Shown in pieces: positions 23,395-32,489 of a stretch of DNA of 64,000 nt. Source of the DNA: Paenibacillus monticola. Lineage in GTDB: Bacteria; Bacillota; Bacilli; Paenibacillales; Paenibacillaceae. The notes beneath the pieces are model-generated. The model saw only the letters and a list, made by a program, of their open reading frames with translations. It was not told where the DNA came from and ran no database searches. The stretch is from positions 1 through 64,000 of the forward strand of contig NZ_WJXB01000008.1 in the NCBI RefSeq assembly GCF_009664975.1, given 5' to 3'. The translations under genes and the position numbers were made by a program. Position 1 is the stretch's first letter. Each line of letters starts with the position of its first letter.

Positions 23395-25713
23395 TTATAC
23401 CGGGACTACTCGACTGTCCTTCTCCATAGGAGAACTGCAGAGAGGGCAGGGCTTCACGGATAAATGATCCTCATCCCCGCCCGCTTTGACACGCGTCCAG
23501 CCAGGGCAGGACTTGCCGGTACATGTCCATACAGGAACCGTATGGGTTCTTACCGCTAAGGTTCTGCTGGCTGGCAATGTTCTTGCTGTGACAGGTCTGC
23601 TTCCATAAGCAAGTGTTTCGGAAGTAGCAGAAGCAGCAGAACGGAAAGCTGATAGCATAAAGCGGGAGACCTCGACTTTTTTGCCCCGATGCTGTGCAGG
23701 TGAGCTAATAAATAGCTCCTCCCGAGCTCTCGTAACGGCTACATAAGCAAGCCTGCGTTCTTCCTCCAGTGCCGCCATATCCACAGTTCCGCTGCTTCCA
23801 ATCGCTTTTTTTCGATCCTTCAGACGATCGCCTTCCAGTGCAGAGCTATGCGGAAGAATACCCTCAGAAGCGCCAATTAGAAAGACAACCGGGAACTCCA
23901 GCCCCTTTGACTTGTGAATCGTCATCAGCGCAATCCGGTTACCCTGCTCATTGCTTCCAGGCAGGCGGTTATGCTCATTTCGCTCCGTAACATTGGCTAT
24001 GAAATCAAGGAAGGCGGTTATGCTGTCGAAGCGCTCTGCTGAGGCTTCCAGCTCATCCAGCATTTCTTTTAAAGTCTCCCGATGCAGGGTCGCCTGAGAG
24101 CGTCCATTCGCCTCGATGAAATAATCATAGAATTGGGAACGGATCTGCCGGATGGCTTGCACGGGTGTGAATTCATGCAGATTTCTGATAAGATCGAGCC
24201 GTTCTCTAAGCTTGACGCCTTTGAAATCCTCCATACCTGGCATTGATAGCAGATGGATCATGGGCCCTTGCTTCGGCTGTGCAGTCTCCATCCGGCGGAT
24301 GTGCTCCATGCCTTTTTCACGGTTCATATATAAGGTTGGTAGGATATTCTCGATAGCGGCAAAATCACGCCGGTTCACCGAAAGACGCAAATGGTCCACC
24401 ACCGGGGAAATCAGCCAGTGCTCGTACAATAATTGGCTTGCACCATAATCGATATAAGGAATATCGCGCAGGAGCAGCAGCTCCAGAATCGCCCGGTTAC
24501 TACTTGAAGCACGGTATAGCATAGCGAAGTCACTATATTCTCGTTTGCCACTGCCTACTTCGCCCAGAATATGCTCGACCATTTGCTCGGCTTCTTCGTC
24601 TGCCGTTTGCGGACGCATGTACTGGGGCTGGTTGCCGCCGAGCTTGGCTGCTTGCAGAGTTTTGGAGCGCCTCCGCTTATTGTGCCGGATAATTCCGTTG
24701 CCTAGCCCAACAATAGCGGGACTGGAGCGGTAATTGATATCCAGCGTAATCACCCTTGCTCCCGGATAAAGCTGCTCAAACTCCAGAATAAACTCGCTGC
24801 GTGCGCCGTTGAAGGAATAGATCGTCTGATCATCGTCTCCGACGACCATCAGGTTATGGTGCGGATGTGCGATCATCTTAACCAGCTCGTATTGCAGGGC
24901 GTTCGTATCCTGAAATTCATCGACCATGACGTATTGATACCGTTGTTGCAATTCCTGCAATAGCTCCGGCCGTTCCCGCAACATCTGATAGGCGATTAAG
25001 AGGACATCATCGAAGTCGATTTTGAAATGATCTATTTTCCATTGTTCATAGAGTGTCAGAATGGCTTTCATCTCTTGCTCGGCCATTGTGCCTTCCGGCA
25101 GATCTTTCAGCTCGCCCATATTCATTTTGAAGGAGGAGAGCAACGCCAAAAGGGTTTCCGGTGGATAGGCGTCCTTAGGCAGCCCCAGCTCACGCATAAT
25201 CTGCTTCAGTAAGATATGCTGCCGGCGTGTCTCGTGGAAAATCTCCTGCTGCAAGCCCTGTCTGCGCAGGAAGTACAGGAAAAAAGAGTGGAACGTGCGG
25301 GCCTGCAGTCGGGCAGCGTCGCCTGAGCTCACCCCAGGCAGCAAGGCAATACGTTCGCGCATTTCTGCCGCGGCCTTGCTGGAGAAAGTCAGCAGCAGCA
25401 ACTGACTGGCATGGATGCCGCGCACAGACAGCAAATAACCAGTTCGGCAGATCAGAACCGATGTTTTGCCGGAGCCAGCCCCTGCTAATGTCAGCAGAGG
25501 CCCCTTATGGTGCCGTACGGCAGTAATTTGGGGAAGGTTAAGTAGAATTCCACCCTCCTCCAGCCTGCGGAAATATGCCGAATCGTTCTCCTCCGGCTGA
25601 ACCAGTTCTCTACTGGTCTGGGCGGAGGCTATCTTTGCTTTGGGTATTTGTTCTCCGGTCGCGCCCGGGGGGATATTATGAAATAACAACTTATTCAATG
25701 CATTCACCTTCAA
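23395..25713 (-). CDS. UvrD/PcrA-type superfamily 1 DNA helicase with C-terminal Cys cluster
   Basis: 772 residues. SF1A motifs in order: I LAGAGSGKTS (about 77-86), Ia LTFSSKAA, II MVDEFQDTN, III VGDDDQTIYSFNGA, IV INYRSS, V TIHKSKGLEFPVVF and VI YVAVTRAREEL. It is an ATP-driven 3'-5' translocase acting in DNA repair or recombination. After motif VI comes a non-conserved tail ending with CTGKSC and CPLC, a plausible zinc-binding knuckle not found in standard PcrA. The N-terminal 50 residues before the helicase core are also extra. It stands alone between two terminators, so it is probably an accessory helicase rather than the housekeeping pcrA, which normally sits with ligA. Confidence 0.88.
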   Translation of the reverse strand: MKVNALNKLLFHNIPPGATGEQIPKAKIASAQTSRELVQPEENDSAYFRRLEEGGILLNLPQITAVRHHKGPLLTLAGAGSGKTSVLICRTGYLLSVRGIHASQLLLLTFSSKAAAEMRERIALLPGVSSGDAARLQARTFHSFFLYFLRRQGLQQEIFHETRRQHILLKQIMRELGLPKDAYPPETLLALLSSFKMNMGELKDLPEGTMAEQEMKAILTLYEQWKIDHFKIDFDDVLLIAYQMLRERPELLQELQQRYQYVMVDEFQDTNALQYELVKMIAHPHHNLMVVGDDDQTIYSFNGARSEFILEFEQLYPGARVITLDINYRSSPAIVGLGNGIIRHNKRRRSKTLQAAKLGGNQPQYMRPQTADEEAEQMVEHILGEVGSGKREYSDFAMLYRASSSNRAILELLLLRDIPYIDYGASQLLYEHWLISPVVDHLRLSVNRRDFAAIENILPTLYMNREKGMEHIRRMETAQPKQGPMIHLLSMPGMEDFKGVKLRERLDLIRNLHEFTPVQAIRQIRSQFYDYFIEANGRSQATLHRETLKEMLDELEASAERFDSITAFLDFIANVTERNEHNRLPGSNEQGNRIALMTIHKSKGLEFPVVFLIGASEGILPHSSALEGDRLKDRKKAIGSSGTVDMAALEEERRLAYVAVTRAREELFISSPAQHRGKKVEVSRFMLSAFRSAASATSETLAYGSRPVTARTLPASRTLAVRTHTVPVWTCTGKSCPGWTRVKAGGDEDHLSVKPCPLCSSPMEKDSRVVPV

Positions 25714-25934
25714 TAATTTCTTATGTTGATCATTTAGCCAATCTACAATATACCATCCCCGCCCTTTTACTGCACAATAAAGTGCGTATCTTGCCCAGAA
25801 AGGAGAGCTGCAACCACAGACGGGGAAGCTGTTTCCTCTTGTTAAAAAGGTTCTTTTTGTGAAGGCCCATGCCCTTTACCCTGCCGGCTCATATCTATAA
25901 AGCAAATTCATTAATCTGGAGATGAGATGAACGT

Positions 25935-26720
25935 ATGTCTTTGCCCACTATAGATTTGCTGATCCCGGCAATTGAGAAGGACTTGGCCACACTTCCCTAT
26001 GTTATTGACGCTGTCCGAGCACAGGTTAAACATCCCATTGGCCGTATTCTGATTGTCGCTCCCAAGCAGCAACGAATCCTGGATTTTTGTCATGCCAAGG
26101 GCTGCACATTTATTAATGAGAATTCAGTTCTGCCCCTGACCAAAAAAGATATCCATTACCGCTCCCGGACCTGGGAACGTTCGGGCTGGCTGTTCCAGCA
26201 ATTGCTGAAGCTGAACGGTGACAAGCTATGTACGGCTGACTATTTTCTAGTCATTGATGCCGACACGGTCCTTATTGCTCCGCATCGGTTTCGTACAAAG
26301 GGGAAGACACTTTTTTACAGCCGCAACTGGAGCCAGCCTCAGTATTTTGCCACCTATAAGAAGCTGATGGGCCGTAAGGCGGCATCTAAATCCTCTTTTG
26401 TAACCCACTATATGTTATTTGAGCGCACCAAGCTGGCCCGGATGAAAAAGGAGATTGAAGCAAAACATCATATGCCCTGGTATTCGGCGATCCTGCATAG
26501 CATGGACCGTTCGAAACAGTTTGCCTTCTCCGAATTTGAGACCTATGGCAATTACCTGTATTCCACTGACCGTAGCGGAATGGCAATCAGGAAGGCCCTT
26601 AATAAGGGGCTCCACATGAATGTAGGCCAGCTCTCCAAGGCGCAGCGCAACAAGCTGGCGGAGAAGTATAGATCGCTTTCTTTTCATAAACGCAAGGGTT
26701 ACGTCAGAACGCCGAAGTGA
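25935..26720 (+). CDS. DUF6492-type protein, glycosyltransferase-A-like
   Basis: 261 residues. A strand-helix start (IDLLIPAIEKDLATLPYVIDAVRAQ) and a DxD-type motif in YFLVIDADTVL (about 105-115) suggest a GT-A nucleotide-sugar fold. VTHYMLFERTKL, SEFETYGNYLY and a basic C-terminus follow. I recognise this as the DUF6492 group. It lies 85 bp before the second GDP-mannose pyrophosphorylase gene in the same direction, so transfer of mannose is a reasonable guess but not shown. Start ATG 25935 has GGAGATGAGATG upstream. No signal peptide or membrane segment. Confidence 0.75.
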   Translation: MSLPTIDLLIPAIEKDLATLPYVIDAVRAQVKHPIGRILIVAPKQQRILDFCHAKGCTFINENSVLPLTKKDIHYRSRTWERSGWLFQQLLKLNGDKLCTADYFLVIDADTVLIAPHRFRTKGKTLFYSRNWSQPQYFATYKKLMGRKAASKSSFVTHYMLFERTKLARMKKEIEAKHHMPWYSAILHSMDRSKQFAFSEFETYGNYLYSTDRSGMAIRKALNKGLHMNVGQLSKAQRNKLAEKYRSLSFHKRKGYVRTPK

Positions 26721-26805
26721 AGAGTTCGGATGAAGATGTGGTTGTCGAGGATATCCTATTTGACCGAAGCGGCGAATCTAGCATTTACGTAAGGGGGGAT
26801 TGGAC

Positions 26806-28152
26806 TTGCAGGTTGTACTCCTGTCCGGTGGATCAGGCAAAAGGCTGTGGCCGTTATCGAACGAGGTCAGATCTAAGGCCTTCCTGAAGCTTCTGCCTAA
26901 AGAGGGTGGTGGAGTGGAATCCATGATCGAGCGGGTATGCAGAGGGCTGGCGGAGGCGGGACTACTTACTTCATGCTGTATTGTGACCCACCGCAGCCAG
27001 GTCGAAATCACCCGTAAGTCTGTCGGTGGGGATATTCCTGTGCTGGCCGAACCACTGAAACGAGGAACGTTCACGGCCGTCGCTCTGGCGGCAAGTTATT
27101 TGCATTCGGTTCGGAAGATCCGGTCGGAGGAGATCGTAGTTGTGATTCCGGTGGATTCTTATGTTGAAGCTTCGTTCTTTAAAAGGCTCCAGCGGTTTCC
27201 CGAGGTGCTGGGCGAATCCGGAGCAGACCTGGCGCTGCTCGGGGCCGCTCCGCAATTCCCCTCCACACAATTTGGATATATTCTGCCCAAAGGTACTTCC
27301 AGCGGTAAGGAATATCTGCAGGTTGCGCAGTTCTCCGAGAAGCCAGATGAGGCTAGGGCTGATTATCTCATCTCCCAAGGAGGACTTTGGAACTGCGGCG
27401 TGTTCTCTTGTTCTCTGCGGTTCTTGCTCTCTTGTCTGGAGGGCAGAGGTCTTACAACTGTGTATCAAGAGTTGTTGGAACGTTATACTCAGCTGTCGGA
27501 GCGAAGCTTCGACCGTGAGGTGCTGGAGAAAACGGAACGTGCCGTTGTCATTCCGTACACTGGGCAGTGGGCGGATATCGGGAGCTGGGATGCACTAACT
27601 CCTTTTTTGCATGGGGAAGTCACGGGTTTAGGAACGATATCGGCAGATTCAGTGGACACACATCTGGTCAATGAGCTATCCTGTCCGGTGCATGTCATTG
27701 GTGCCCCGGGCTTAATTGTGGCTGCGGGTCCCGATGGTATTCTGGTTGCTGGCAAAGAGCAGGCGAAGCGGATTAAGGAGGAACTGGAAGGCCAGGTGAT
27801 GCGGCCGATGATCGAAGAGAAGCGCTGGGGTTGCTCCCGCATACTGGATTGCACCCATACAGCCGAAGGTACCGAGATTACGACCTCCAAAGTCACGCTG
27901 CTGCCCGGAAGGCATACGAGCTACCACTTTCACCCGGACGCGCAAGAAATGTGGTCTGTGCTTTCCGGGAGTGGGGAATATATCATAGAAGGGATGGTTC
28001 ATCCAGCTACCGCCGGAGATATGGTTACCGTACTTGCCGGGGCAAGACATCTCCTACGGGCAACGACACAGCTAGAATTAATTGTCGTAGAGATCGCCCT
28101 CTCTTCTGCCGCAGAGGATATTGTGCGTATAGCGGATAACTGGGAGGGGTAG
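26806..28152 (+). CDS. Mannose-1-phosphate guanylyltransferase with C-terminal cupin domain
   Basis: 448 residues from TTG 26806, chosen for its spacing of 7 bp from AAGGGGGG; the TTG at 26800 is too close. N-terminal nucleotidyltransferase with VVLLSGGSGKRLWPLS, a less canonical LAEPLKRGTFTAVALAA, FSEKPDEA and GQWADIGSWDAL. The C-terminal cupin (about 345-440) contains RHTSYHFHPDAQEMWSVLSG, as in type II mannose-6-phosphate isomerase fusions. It is thus a bifunctional GDP-mannose enzyme or a regulated relative. Divergence from the ManC at 17832 suggests a separate pathway, probably with the DUF6492 neighbour. Relationship to O-antigen or spore glycans is open. Confidence 0.85.
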   Translation: MQVVLLSGGSGKRLWPLSNEVRSKAFLKLLPKEGGGVESMIERVCRGLAEAGLLTSCCIVTHRSQVEITRKSVGGDIPVLAEPLKRGTFTAVALAASYLHSVRKIRSEEIVVVIPVDSYVEASFFKRLQRFPEVLGESGADLALLGAAPQFPSTQFGYILPKGTSSGKEYLQVAQFSEKPDEARADYLISQGGLWNCGVFSCSLRFLLSCLEGRGLTTVYQELLERYTQLSERSFDREVLEKTERAVVIPYTGQWADIGSWDALTPFLHGEVTGLGTISADSVDTHLVNELSCPVHVIGAPGLIVAAGPDGILVAGKEQAKRIKEELEGQVMRPMIEEKRWGCSRILDCTHTAEGTEITTSKVTLLPGRHTSYHFHPDAQEMWSVLSGSGEYIIEGMVHPATAGDMVTVLAGARHLLRATTQLELIVVEIALSSAAEDIVRIADNWEG

Positions 28153-28176
28153 AAACCTCGTCAAGCCGTGGTGTGA

Positions 28177-28206
28177 GACTGGAAGCATATACTTCCGGTC
28201 TTTTTT
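28177..28206 (+). terminator. Terminator after the manC-cupin gene
   Basis: GACTGGAAG (28177-28185) pairs with CTTCCGGTC (28192-28200), followed by six T (28201-28206). Confidence 0.85.
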
Positions 28207-28208
28207 CA

Positions 28209-28248
28209 AAATATAAGAATTTTCACACGATAACTTATCCTTATATTT
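28209..28248. repeat. Dispersed intergenic palindromic repeat, copy 2
   Basis: Ends AAATATAAG (28209-28217) and CTTATATTT (28240-28248) are inverted repeats enclosing TTCACACGATAACTTATC. Same family as 10762-10810 and 63439-63489. Confidence 0.75.
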
Positions 28249-28249
28249 C

Positions 28250-28297
28250 AAGAAGAAACGGGTGCCGTCCATAAAAGGACGGCACCCGTTTCTTCTT
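28250..28297. terminator. Long perfect hairpin, terminator of the HAD gene
   Basis: A 21-bp perfect stem (28250-28270 with 28277-28297, 6-base loop) whose outer arms are AAGAAGAAACGG and CCGTTTCTTCTT. It lies between convergent genes directly before the HAD stop. It is also the second half of the composite repeat seen after marR2 (10814-10860). Confidence 0.75.
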
Positions 28298-28304
28298 GGC
28301 AGCC

Positions 28305-29168
28305 TTATTTCTGATTAAAGAGATATTGAAGACCGGCGGCCACCCCGTCCTCCTCGTTACTGAGAGTGACATATTCGGCAGTATCCTTAAGAATCTGCGC
28401 TGCATTAGCCATGGCAATTCTATAGGTGGCCATCTCGAACATCGGCAGATCATTATAGCTGTCGCCCATTACGGCTACATGATCCAGTGGGATGCCGTAA
28501 TGTGCAGCCAGTTGGGCTACACCAGAGCCTTTGTTGGCCTCCTTATGATTGATCTCAATATTATTTACATGTGATGCTGTAATAATCAGTCCGGGAATCG
28601 CGGCAAATCGAGTAGAGGCTTCCTTCAGCAGCTCACGGTTCAGAGAGAAAGCCAGCGCTTTATAAATGACATTCTCATCTTTACTCCACACTTCCTCCAT
28701 GTTCTCCACATAGGTTACGGAAGCCTGTTGGAATTGCTGGTCGATCATGGCTTTTAGCAGCCAGCTAACCTCCTCCGGTACTTCCTCATCACTGAGCGCC
28801 GCTAATTTCTCCAGCTTTACTCGCTTGTTCAGCTCCGCATAAACGTTATCTTCTGTGTAGACCTCATAATACAATTCCGGAATTTCGTTCATCCAGCGCA
28901 GAGCTGGAATGATATCTTCCTTGTTAAGCGGCTTGCTCGCCACCAGCGTCTTGTCAGGCATTGTAATGACTGCCCCGTTCAGACTAATTACAGGGCATTC
29001 CAGATCGACCAACCGCAGCTGTCGCTCCGCATCCATGTAAGAGCGTCCCGTTGCGATAACCACAATATGGCCCAGCTTCTGAGCTTGCAGGATCGCCTCA
29101 CGATTACCGGGGCTGATATTTCCTTTCTCGTTCAAAAGTGTTCCATCCATATCCAAAGCAATCAGCAT
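28305..29168 (-). CDS. Cof-type HAD phosphatase
   Basis: 287 residues from the ATG at 29168, placed by AAGGAG upstream and by the family's usual start (MLIALDMDGTLLN). The open frame extends to 29255 without similarity. HAD motifs: DMDGTLLN (nucleophile and acid Asp), VIATGRS, a Lys in the C1/C2 region, and GDSYNDLPMFEMA. A C2B-type cap domain lies between about 85 and 195. It should dephosphorylate sugar phosphates or flavin/pyridoxal phosphates in the cytoplasm. The substrate cannot be told. It is transcribed towards the manC-cupin gene and is not part of that operon. Confidence 0.9.
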   Translation of the reverse strand: MLIALDMDGTLLNEKGNISPGNREAILQAQKLGHIVVIATGRSYMDAERQLRLVDLECPVISLNGAVITMPDKTLVASKPLNKEDIIPALRWMNEIPELYYEVYTEDNVYAELNKRVKLEKLAALSDEEVPEEVSWLLKAMIDQQFQQASVTYVENMEEVWSKDENVIYKALAFSLNRELLKEASTRFAAIPGLIITASHVNNIEINHKEANKGSGVAQLAAHYGIPLDHVAVMGDSYNDLPMFEMATYRIAMANAAQILKDTAEYVTLSNEEDGVAAGLQYLFNQK

Positions 29169-29322
29169 GATGTTGATATCTCCTTGTCGTGTGAAAGTTG
29201 TCCCCTTCAAGGGCAGTGAAAAGTATCCTTGTATCTTATCATTAATTGGCGACATTTTCAGAATGGAGTTCAGTCGTGGTACAATGTTTTTTGGTAGTTG
29301 TTATTCGTAAGGGGGAATAATC

Positions 29323-30564
29323 ATGAAATCCAGAAATTTAGCCACGACTTCACTCGCCATTATGGCGATTGGCTTTCTGATCACACTTTTTTTGCCGGAA
29401 AATCTGGCTGTTATCCTACTCAGAGGTGGATTTGAAGCCGGTTTGGTAGGGGGGATTGCCGATTGGTTCGCAGTTACGGCGCTATTCCGCCATCCACTGG
29501 GCCTGCCTATTCCGCATACTTCTCTGCTGCTCAAGAACCGGGATAAAATCATTCAGTCGCTGATCTCCGCCATGGAGAATGAGTTGCTGAATAAGGAGAG
29601 CATTGAAAACAAGCTGCGTAAGGTTCGTATAGTGTCGCTTGGTTCCAAACTACTGACAAAGTTCTTCAGCAGAAAGAAGGCGAGAGCTGAACTGCTGCAA
29701 CAGCTTAGCGAGTTTGTGCTTCGTCTTCCGTTAGAGAAGGCTGTGCCTTATATTCAAGCCGCAGCGGCAGAATACATTCGTGAAGCAGAGCTTGGAATAT
29801 TCGCAGATAAGATTACGACTAAATTAATGAATGATGGCAAAGATGTAGCCGTCCTCGATTATGCATTAGCGGGAGTATCCACGTGGACGGAACGTCCTGA
29901 AACGAAGGCCATGTTAGGCAAACTTGCTAGTGAGAAGCTGTCTGAGGTGAAGCTTGGCGGATTTAAGGGGATGGCTTTTCAGGCTTTTGTCGGATTTACG
30001 GATGACGATATGCTAGGTGGAATGCTGCAAGGGATGTTGCAATCCGCTATTCGTGATTTCCGTGAGGAGGACAGTCCATATCGCGAGGAGGTCATCCGTG
30101 AAATCCGGGTGGCGCTGTTCCAGCTTGTGAGCGATGAGACAAGGTTGGCCTCGTTGAAGGAATGGGCATTGAACGAGCTGCAAAGCGAAGCCGTCACTGG
30201 CTTTCTGCAAACGCAATTGGAACAAATCCGCGACAAGGCAGTCACCATTGTAGAAGCGGACCAGGCAGCTGGTGGACGTAAGCTGTTCGGCCTTTATGCC
30301 ATGCTTGTACGCCGTATCAGCAAGGAAGAACAGTGGATTCAGGGTTGGGAAGAGAGAATTCGTGCTTCGTTGATTAACTTTGTAGAGGCTAACCATTTCA
30401 GACTTGGCCTGCTGGTCAAGGAGAACTTGGATAGTATGGATGATGCCAGTCTGGTGAACATGCTGGAGGATAAGGTGGGCAAGGATTTGCAGTGGATTCG
30501 TGTTAACGGAGCTTTATGTGGTTTTGTTGTAGGTCTTGTTCTTACGGTTGTCCAACTGTTCTGA
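29323..30564 (+). CDS. DUF445-family membrane protein
   Basis: 413 residues. N-terminal hydrophobic segments (about 7-25 and 28-50) with the conserved FEAGLVGGIADWFAVTALFRHPLGLPIPHT typical of DUF445 (quoted motif: GGIADWFAVTALF). A long amphipathic/coiled domain follows and a C-terminal membrane helix (about 390-412, GALCGFVVGLVLTVVQL). Probably anchored at both ends with a large cytoplasmic or external helical domain. Function is unknown for the family, related to B. subtilis YheB. Promoter-like TTCAGA-17-TACAAT lies upstream. Confidence 0.88.
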   Translation: MKSRNLATTSLAIMAIGFLITLFLPENLAVILLRGGFEAGLVGGIADWFAVTALFRHPLGLPIPHTSLLLKNRDKIIQSLISAMENELLNKESIENKLRKVRIVSLGSKLLTKFFSRKKARAELLQQLSEFVLRLPLEKAVPYIQAAAAEYIREAELGIFADKITTKLMNDGKDVAVLDYALAGVSTWTERPETKAMLGKLASEKLSEVKLGGFKGMAFQAFVGFTDDDMLGGMLQGMLQSAIRDFREEDSPYREEVIREIRVALFQLVSDETRLASLKEWALNELQSEAVTGFLQTQLEQIRDKAVTIVEADQAAGGRKLFGLYAMLVRRISKEEQWIQGWEERIRASLINFVEANHFRLGLLVKENLDSMDDASLVNMLEDKVGKDLQWIRVNGALCGFVVGLVLTVVQLF

Positions 30565-30591
30565 TGCAGGATTAACCTAATCATGGAGAAT

Positions 30592-30655
30592 AAAAGAAGG
30601 CAACGAAGTGTACCTGAGGACGTTTTCCCATGTACAGTTTTGATGCCTTCTTTTT
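30592..30655. terminator. Convergent terminator, DUF445 and PII genes
   Basis: AGAAGGCA (30595-30602) pairs with TGCCTTCT (30644-30651), with inner GTGTAC/GTACA pairing and A-/T-runs on the two flanks. Confidence 0.7.
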
Positions 30656-30682
30656 GTTGCCTCATTTATGTTTTGATTCGGC

Positions 30683-31009
30683 CTACAGCTGATTCTTACC
30701 ATTGCTAATGGTATAGGCCTCATGTACAGGCAATACGAATATTTTACCGTCTCCGAATGAGCCATGGTCTCCAGTTTTTGCAGTTCTCATAATAATACTG
30801 AGTACATCCTCTTTCTCATCATCCTGTATGACAATGATCAACAATTTCTTGGAGATTTGGTTATAGTGATTGTCTCCGACTTGGATCCCCTTTTGTTTCC
30901 CACGACCCAGTAAATCCATCTTACTAATGGATGGAAAGCCAGCAAGCATTAATTCAGCCATGACCTCATCAGCTTTCTCGGGTCTTACGATTGCTTTGAT
31001 CATTAACAT
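30683..31009 (-). CDS. PII-family nitrogen signal protein, NifI1/GlnK-like
   Basis: 108 residues. PII fold with MLMIKAIVRPEKADEVMAEL at the N-terminus, T-loop GRGKQKGIQVGDNHYNQISK (about 35-54) and the B-loop TAKTGDHGSFGDGKIFVLPV. The HYNQI form of the T-loop and the TG-x-GDGKIF B-loop resemble NifI1-type PII proteins linked to nitrogenase control more than GlnB/GlnK. A tyrosine (Y49) is present near the classical uridylylation site. It should bind ATP/ADP and 2-oxoglutarate. No ammonium transporter, nif or glutamine synthetase gene is adjacent in this window, so it is an orphan here. Confidence 0.85.
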   Translation of the reverse strand: MLMIKAIVRPEKADEVMAELMLAGFPSISKMDLLGRGKQKGIQVGDNHYNQISKKLLIIVIQDDEKEDVLSIIMRTAKTGDHGSFGDGKIFVLPVHEAYTISNGKNQL

Positions 31010-31198
31010 AATGATGCACCCTTTCTACAGCGAAGAATATGTGTATGGGGGTTGCCAATTTCATAGGTGTAATTATAAATGAATAGATGCGCTTAATGGC
31101 AACGTTTACAATATGAGTATAAATTTTCTGAGTGTTGAATCATGTGAATATCGTCACAATTTCGATGTTACAGAGTGTCGCATAGCTGCGGTAAAGCA

Positions 31199-32314
31199 TT
31201 AAGACATGCTCTGCGATTGCGGCAAAAGAGACAAGTACAATGTCTCCAAACGTGCAGTCGTATACTTCCACTCGAAGGCCTGCAGTGCATCCATCCGGCC
31301 CTGCGCCCCAATCTTTGCAGCCAGCTTGGGATTGCGGCCTATGCGCAGTAAACATCTGGCAAAGGGTAGAGACTCACGGTAGCGTTGTACCAAATAGCCG
31401 TTATGCCCAGAGACGATAATCTCCCGAATCCCACCATTGCTCGAGGCAATGACAGGTAGTCCGGAGGCCATAGCTTCCACATTAACCAGCCCGAAGGATT
31501 CATGTCCTTGGGAGGGGCAGACGAAACAATCGGCGGCTTGATACAGACCGTGAATATCCTCATGGGCTACGTTTCCGAGAAAAGAAACTGATACGCCCAG
31601 CCGCCGGGCCATTAGCTTCAACTGCCGGATGTACGGCGCTTTCCCCTTACCAGCGATGATGAGATGAGCAGGAAGGCGTGTATTTAGACGCTGCATAGCC
31701 CGAATTAGCACGGGAACGCCCTTGCGGGGAATCACCCGGCCAACGAACAATACTGCAAAACCTGGCGGGAGCTGATACAGTCTGCGCAATCGCAGCTTCT
31801 CCGCAGCTAGTGCCGGTACGAATCGGGATAGATCAACTCCCAGAGGGACAATGCTGATCTTCAGATTCAAGCGGGGGAAACGACGGTCTAGCCTTTGCTG
31901 TAAGGAGCGGCTGTTGGCAATAACCAGATCGGCTCTGCTGAGGCTCCCGGCGATTGTGGCTTTAGCCGGTACAAAGGTTAATGAATGCAGAAATAACAGC
32001 ACCGGAGTATGTGGCAGCTGTTTCTTAACAGCTGCCATCAGCAACGGGCGATTATCTACTTGAATCACATCGAACTGCTCTCCCTGAATGTAATTCAACA
32101 CCGCTGATAGATAGCGGGATGGGCTGTCCGCAGGCAAACGGGTGATGGTTACTTGCTCCTCCTGAGTGGAGTCAGGAAGCCCCGGCATTCTCCGGCTTAC
32201 AATAGTAACTCTATGCCGATGGGCGAGTGTTCTGGCAATTGCCCAGATGCAGATTTCTACTGAACCATCTCCGGGAACCGGAAACTGTTCCGGTGCAATG
32301 ATACAAATATGCAT
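31199..32314 (-). CDS. GT4-family glycosyltransferase, CotSA-like
   Basis: 371 residues, GT-B fold. N-terminal half MHICIIAPEQFPVPGDGSVE; C-terminal donor site with GRVIPRKGVPVLIRAM, the sugar-nucleotide region CPSQGHESFGLVNVEAMASGLPVIAS (E-x7-E motif within ESFGLVNVE) and NGGIREII. It resembles spore-coat glycosyltransferases (CotSA) of Bacillus and Paenibacillus. The gene faces away from a YheC/D ATP-grasp gene of spore-coat type, which strengthens a sporulation link. No signal peptide. Acceptor and sugar unknown. Confidence 0.85.
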   Translation of the reverse strand: MHICIIAPEQFPVPGDGSVEICIWAIARTLAHRHRVTIVSRRMPGLPDSTQEEQVTITRLPADSPSRYLSAVLNYIQGEQFDVIQVDNRPLLMAAVKKQLPHTPVLLFLHSLTFVPAKATIAGSLSRADLVIANSRSLQQRLDRRFPRLNLKISIVPLGVDLSRFVPALAAEKLRLRRLYQLPPGFAVLFVGRVIPRKGVPVLIRAMQRLNTRLPAHLIIAGKGKAPYIRQLKLMARRLGVSVSFLGNVAHEDIHGLYQAADCFVCPSQGHESFGLVNVEAMASGLPVIASSNGGIREIIVSGHNGYLVQRYRESLPFARCLLRIGRNPKLAAKIGAQGRMDALQAFEWKYTTARLETLYLSLLPQSQSMS

Positions 32315-32489
32315 GGCTCATGCCTCCTTGATCTCAGTTACCCTCTCTATTACCACCATATGCGGCTTCTTAGGCTGAAGATACAGTCTGGAGCGCGGAG
32401 CAGGCGAACACCTCATTCCATTAGTACAGCAGAAGCATAAAATACTAAGGGTTACTGAGGTCGAGACACTTATTGAGGGACAGGAGAGA

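Noticed and set aside
17172..28164. Shared CCTCGTCAAGC at about 17172 and 28155
   Set aside because: An 11-bp match with unrelated flanks. Likely chance.
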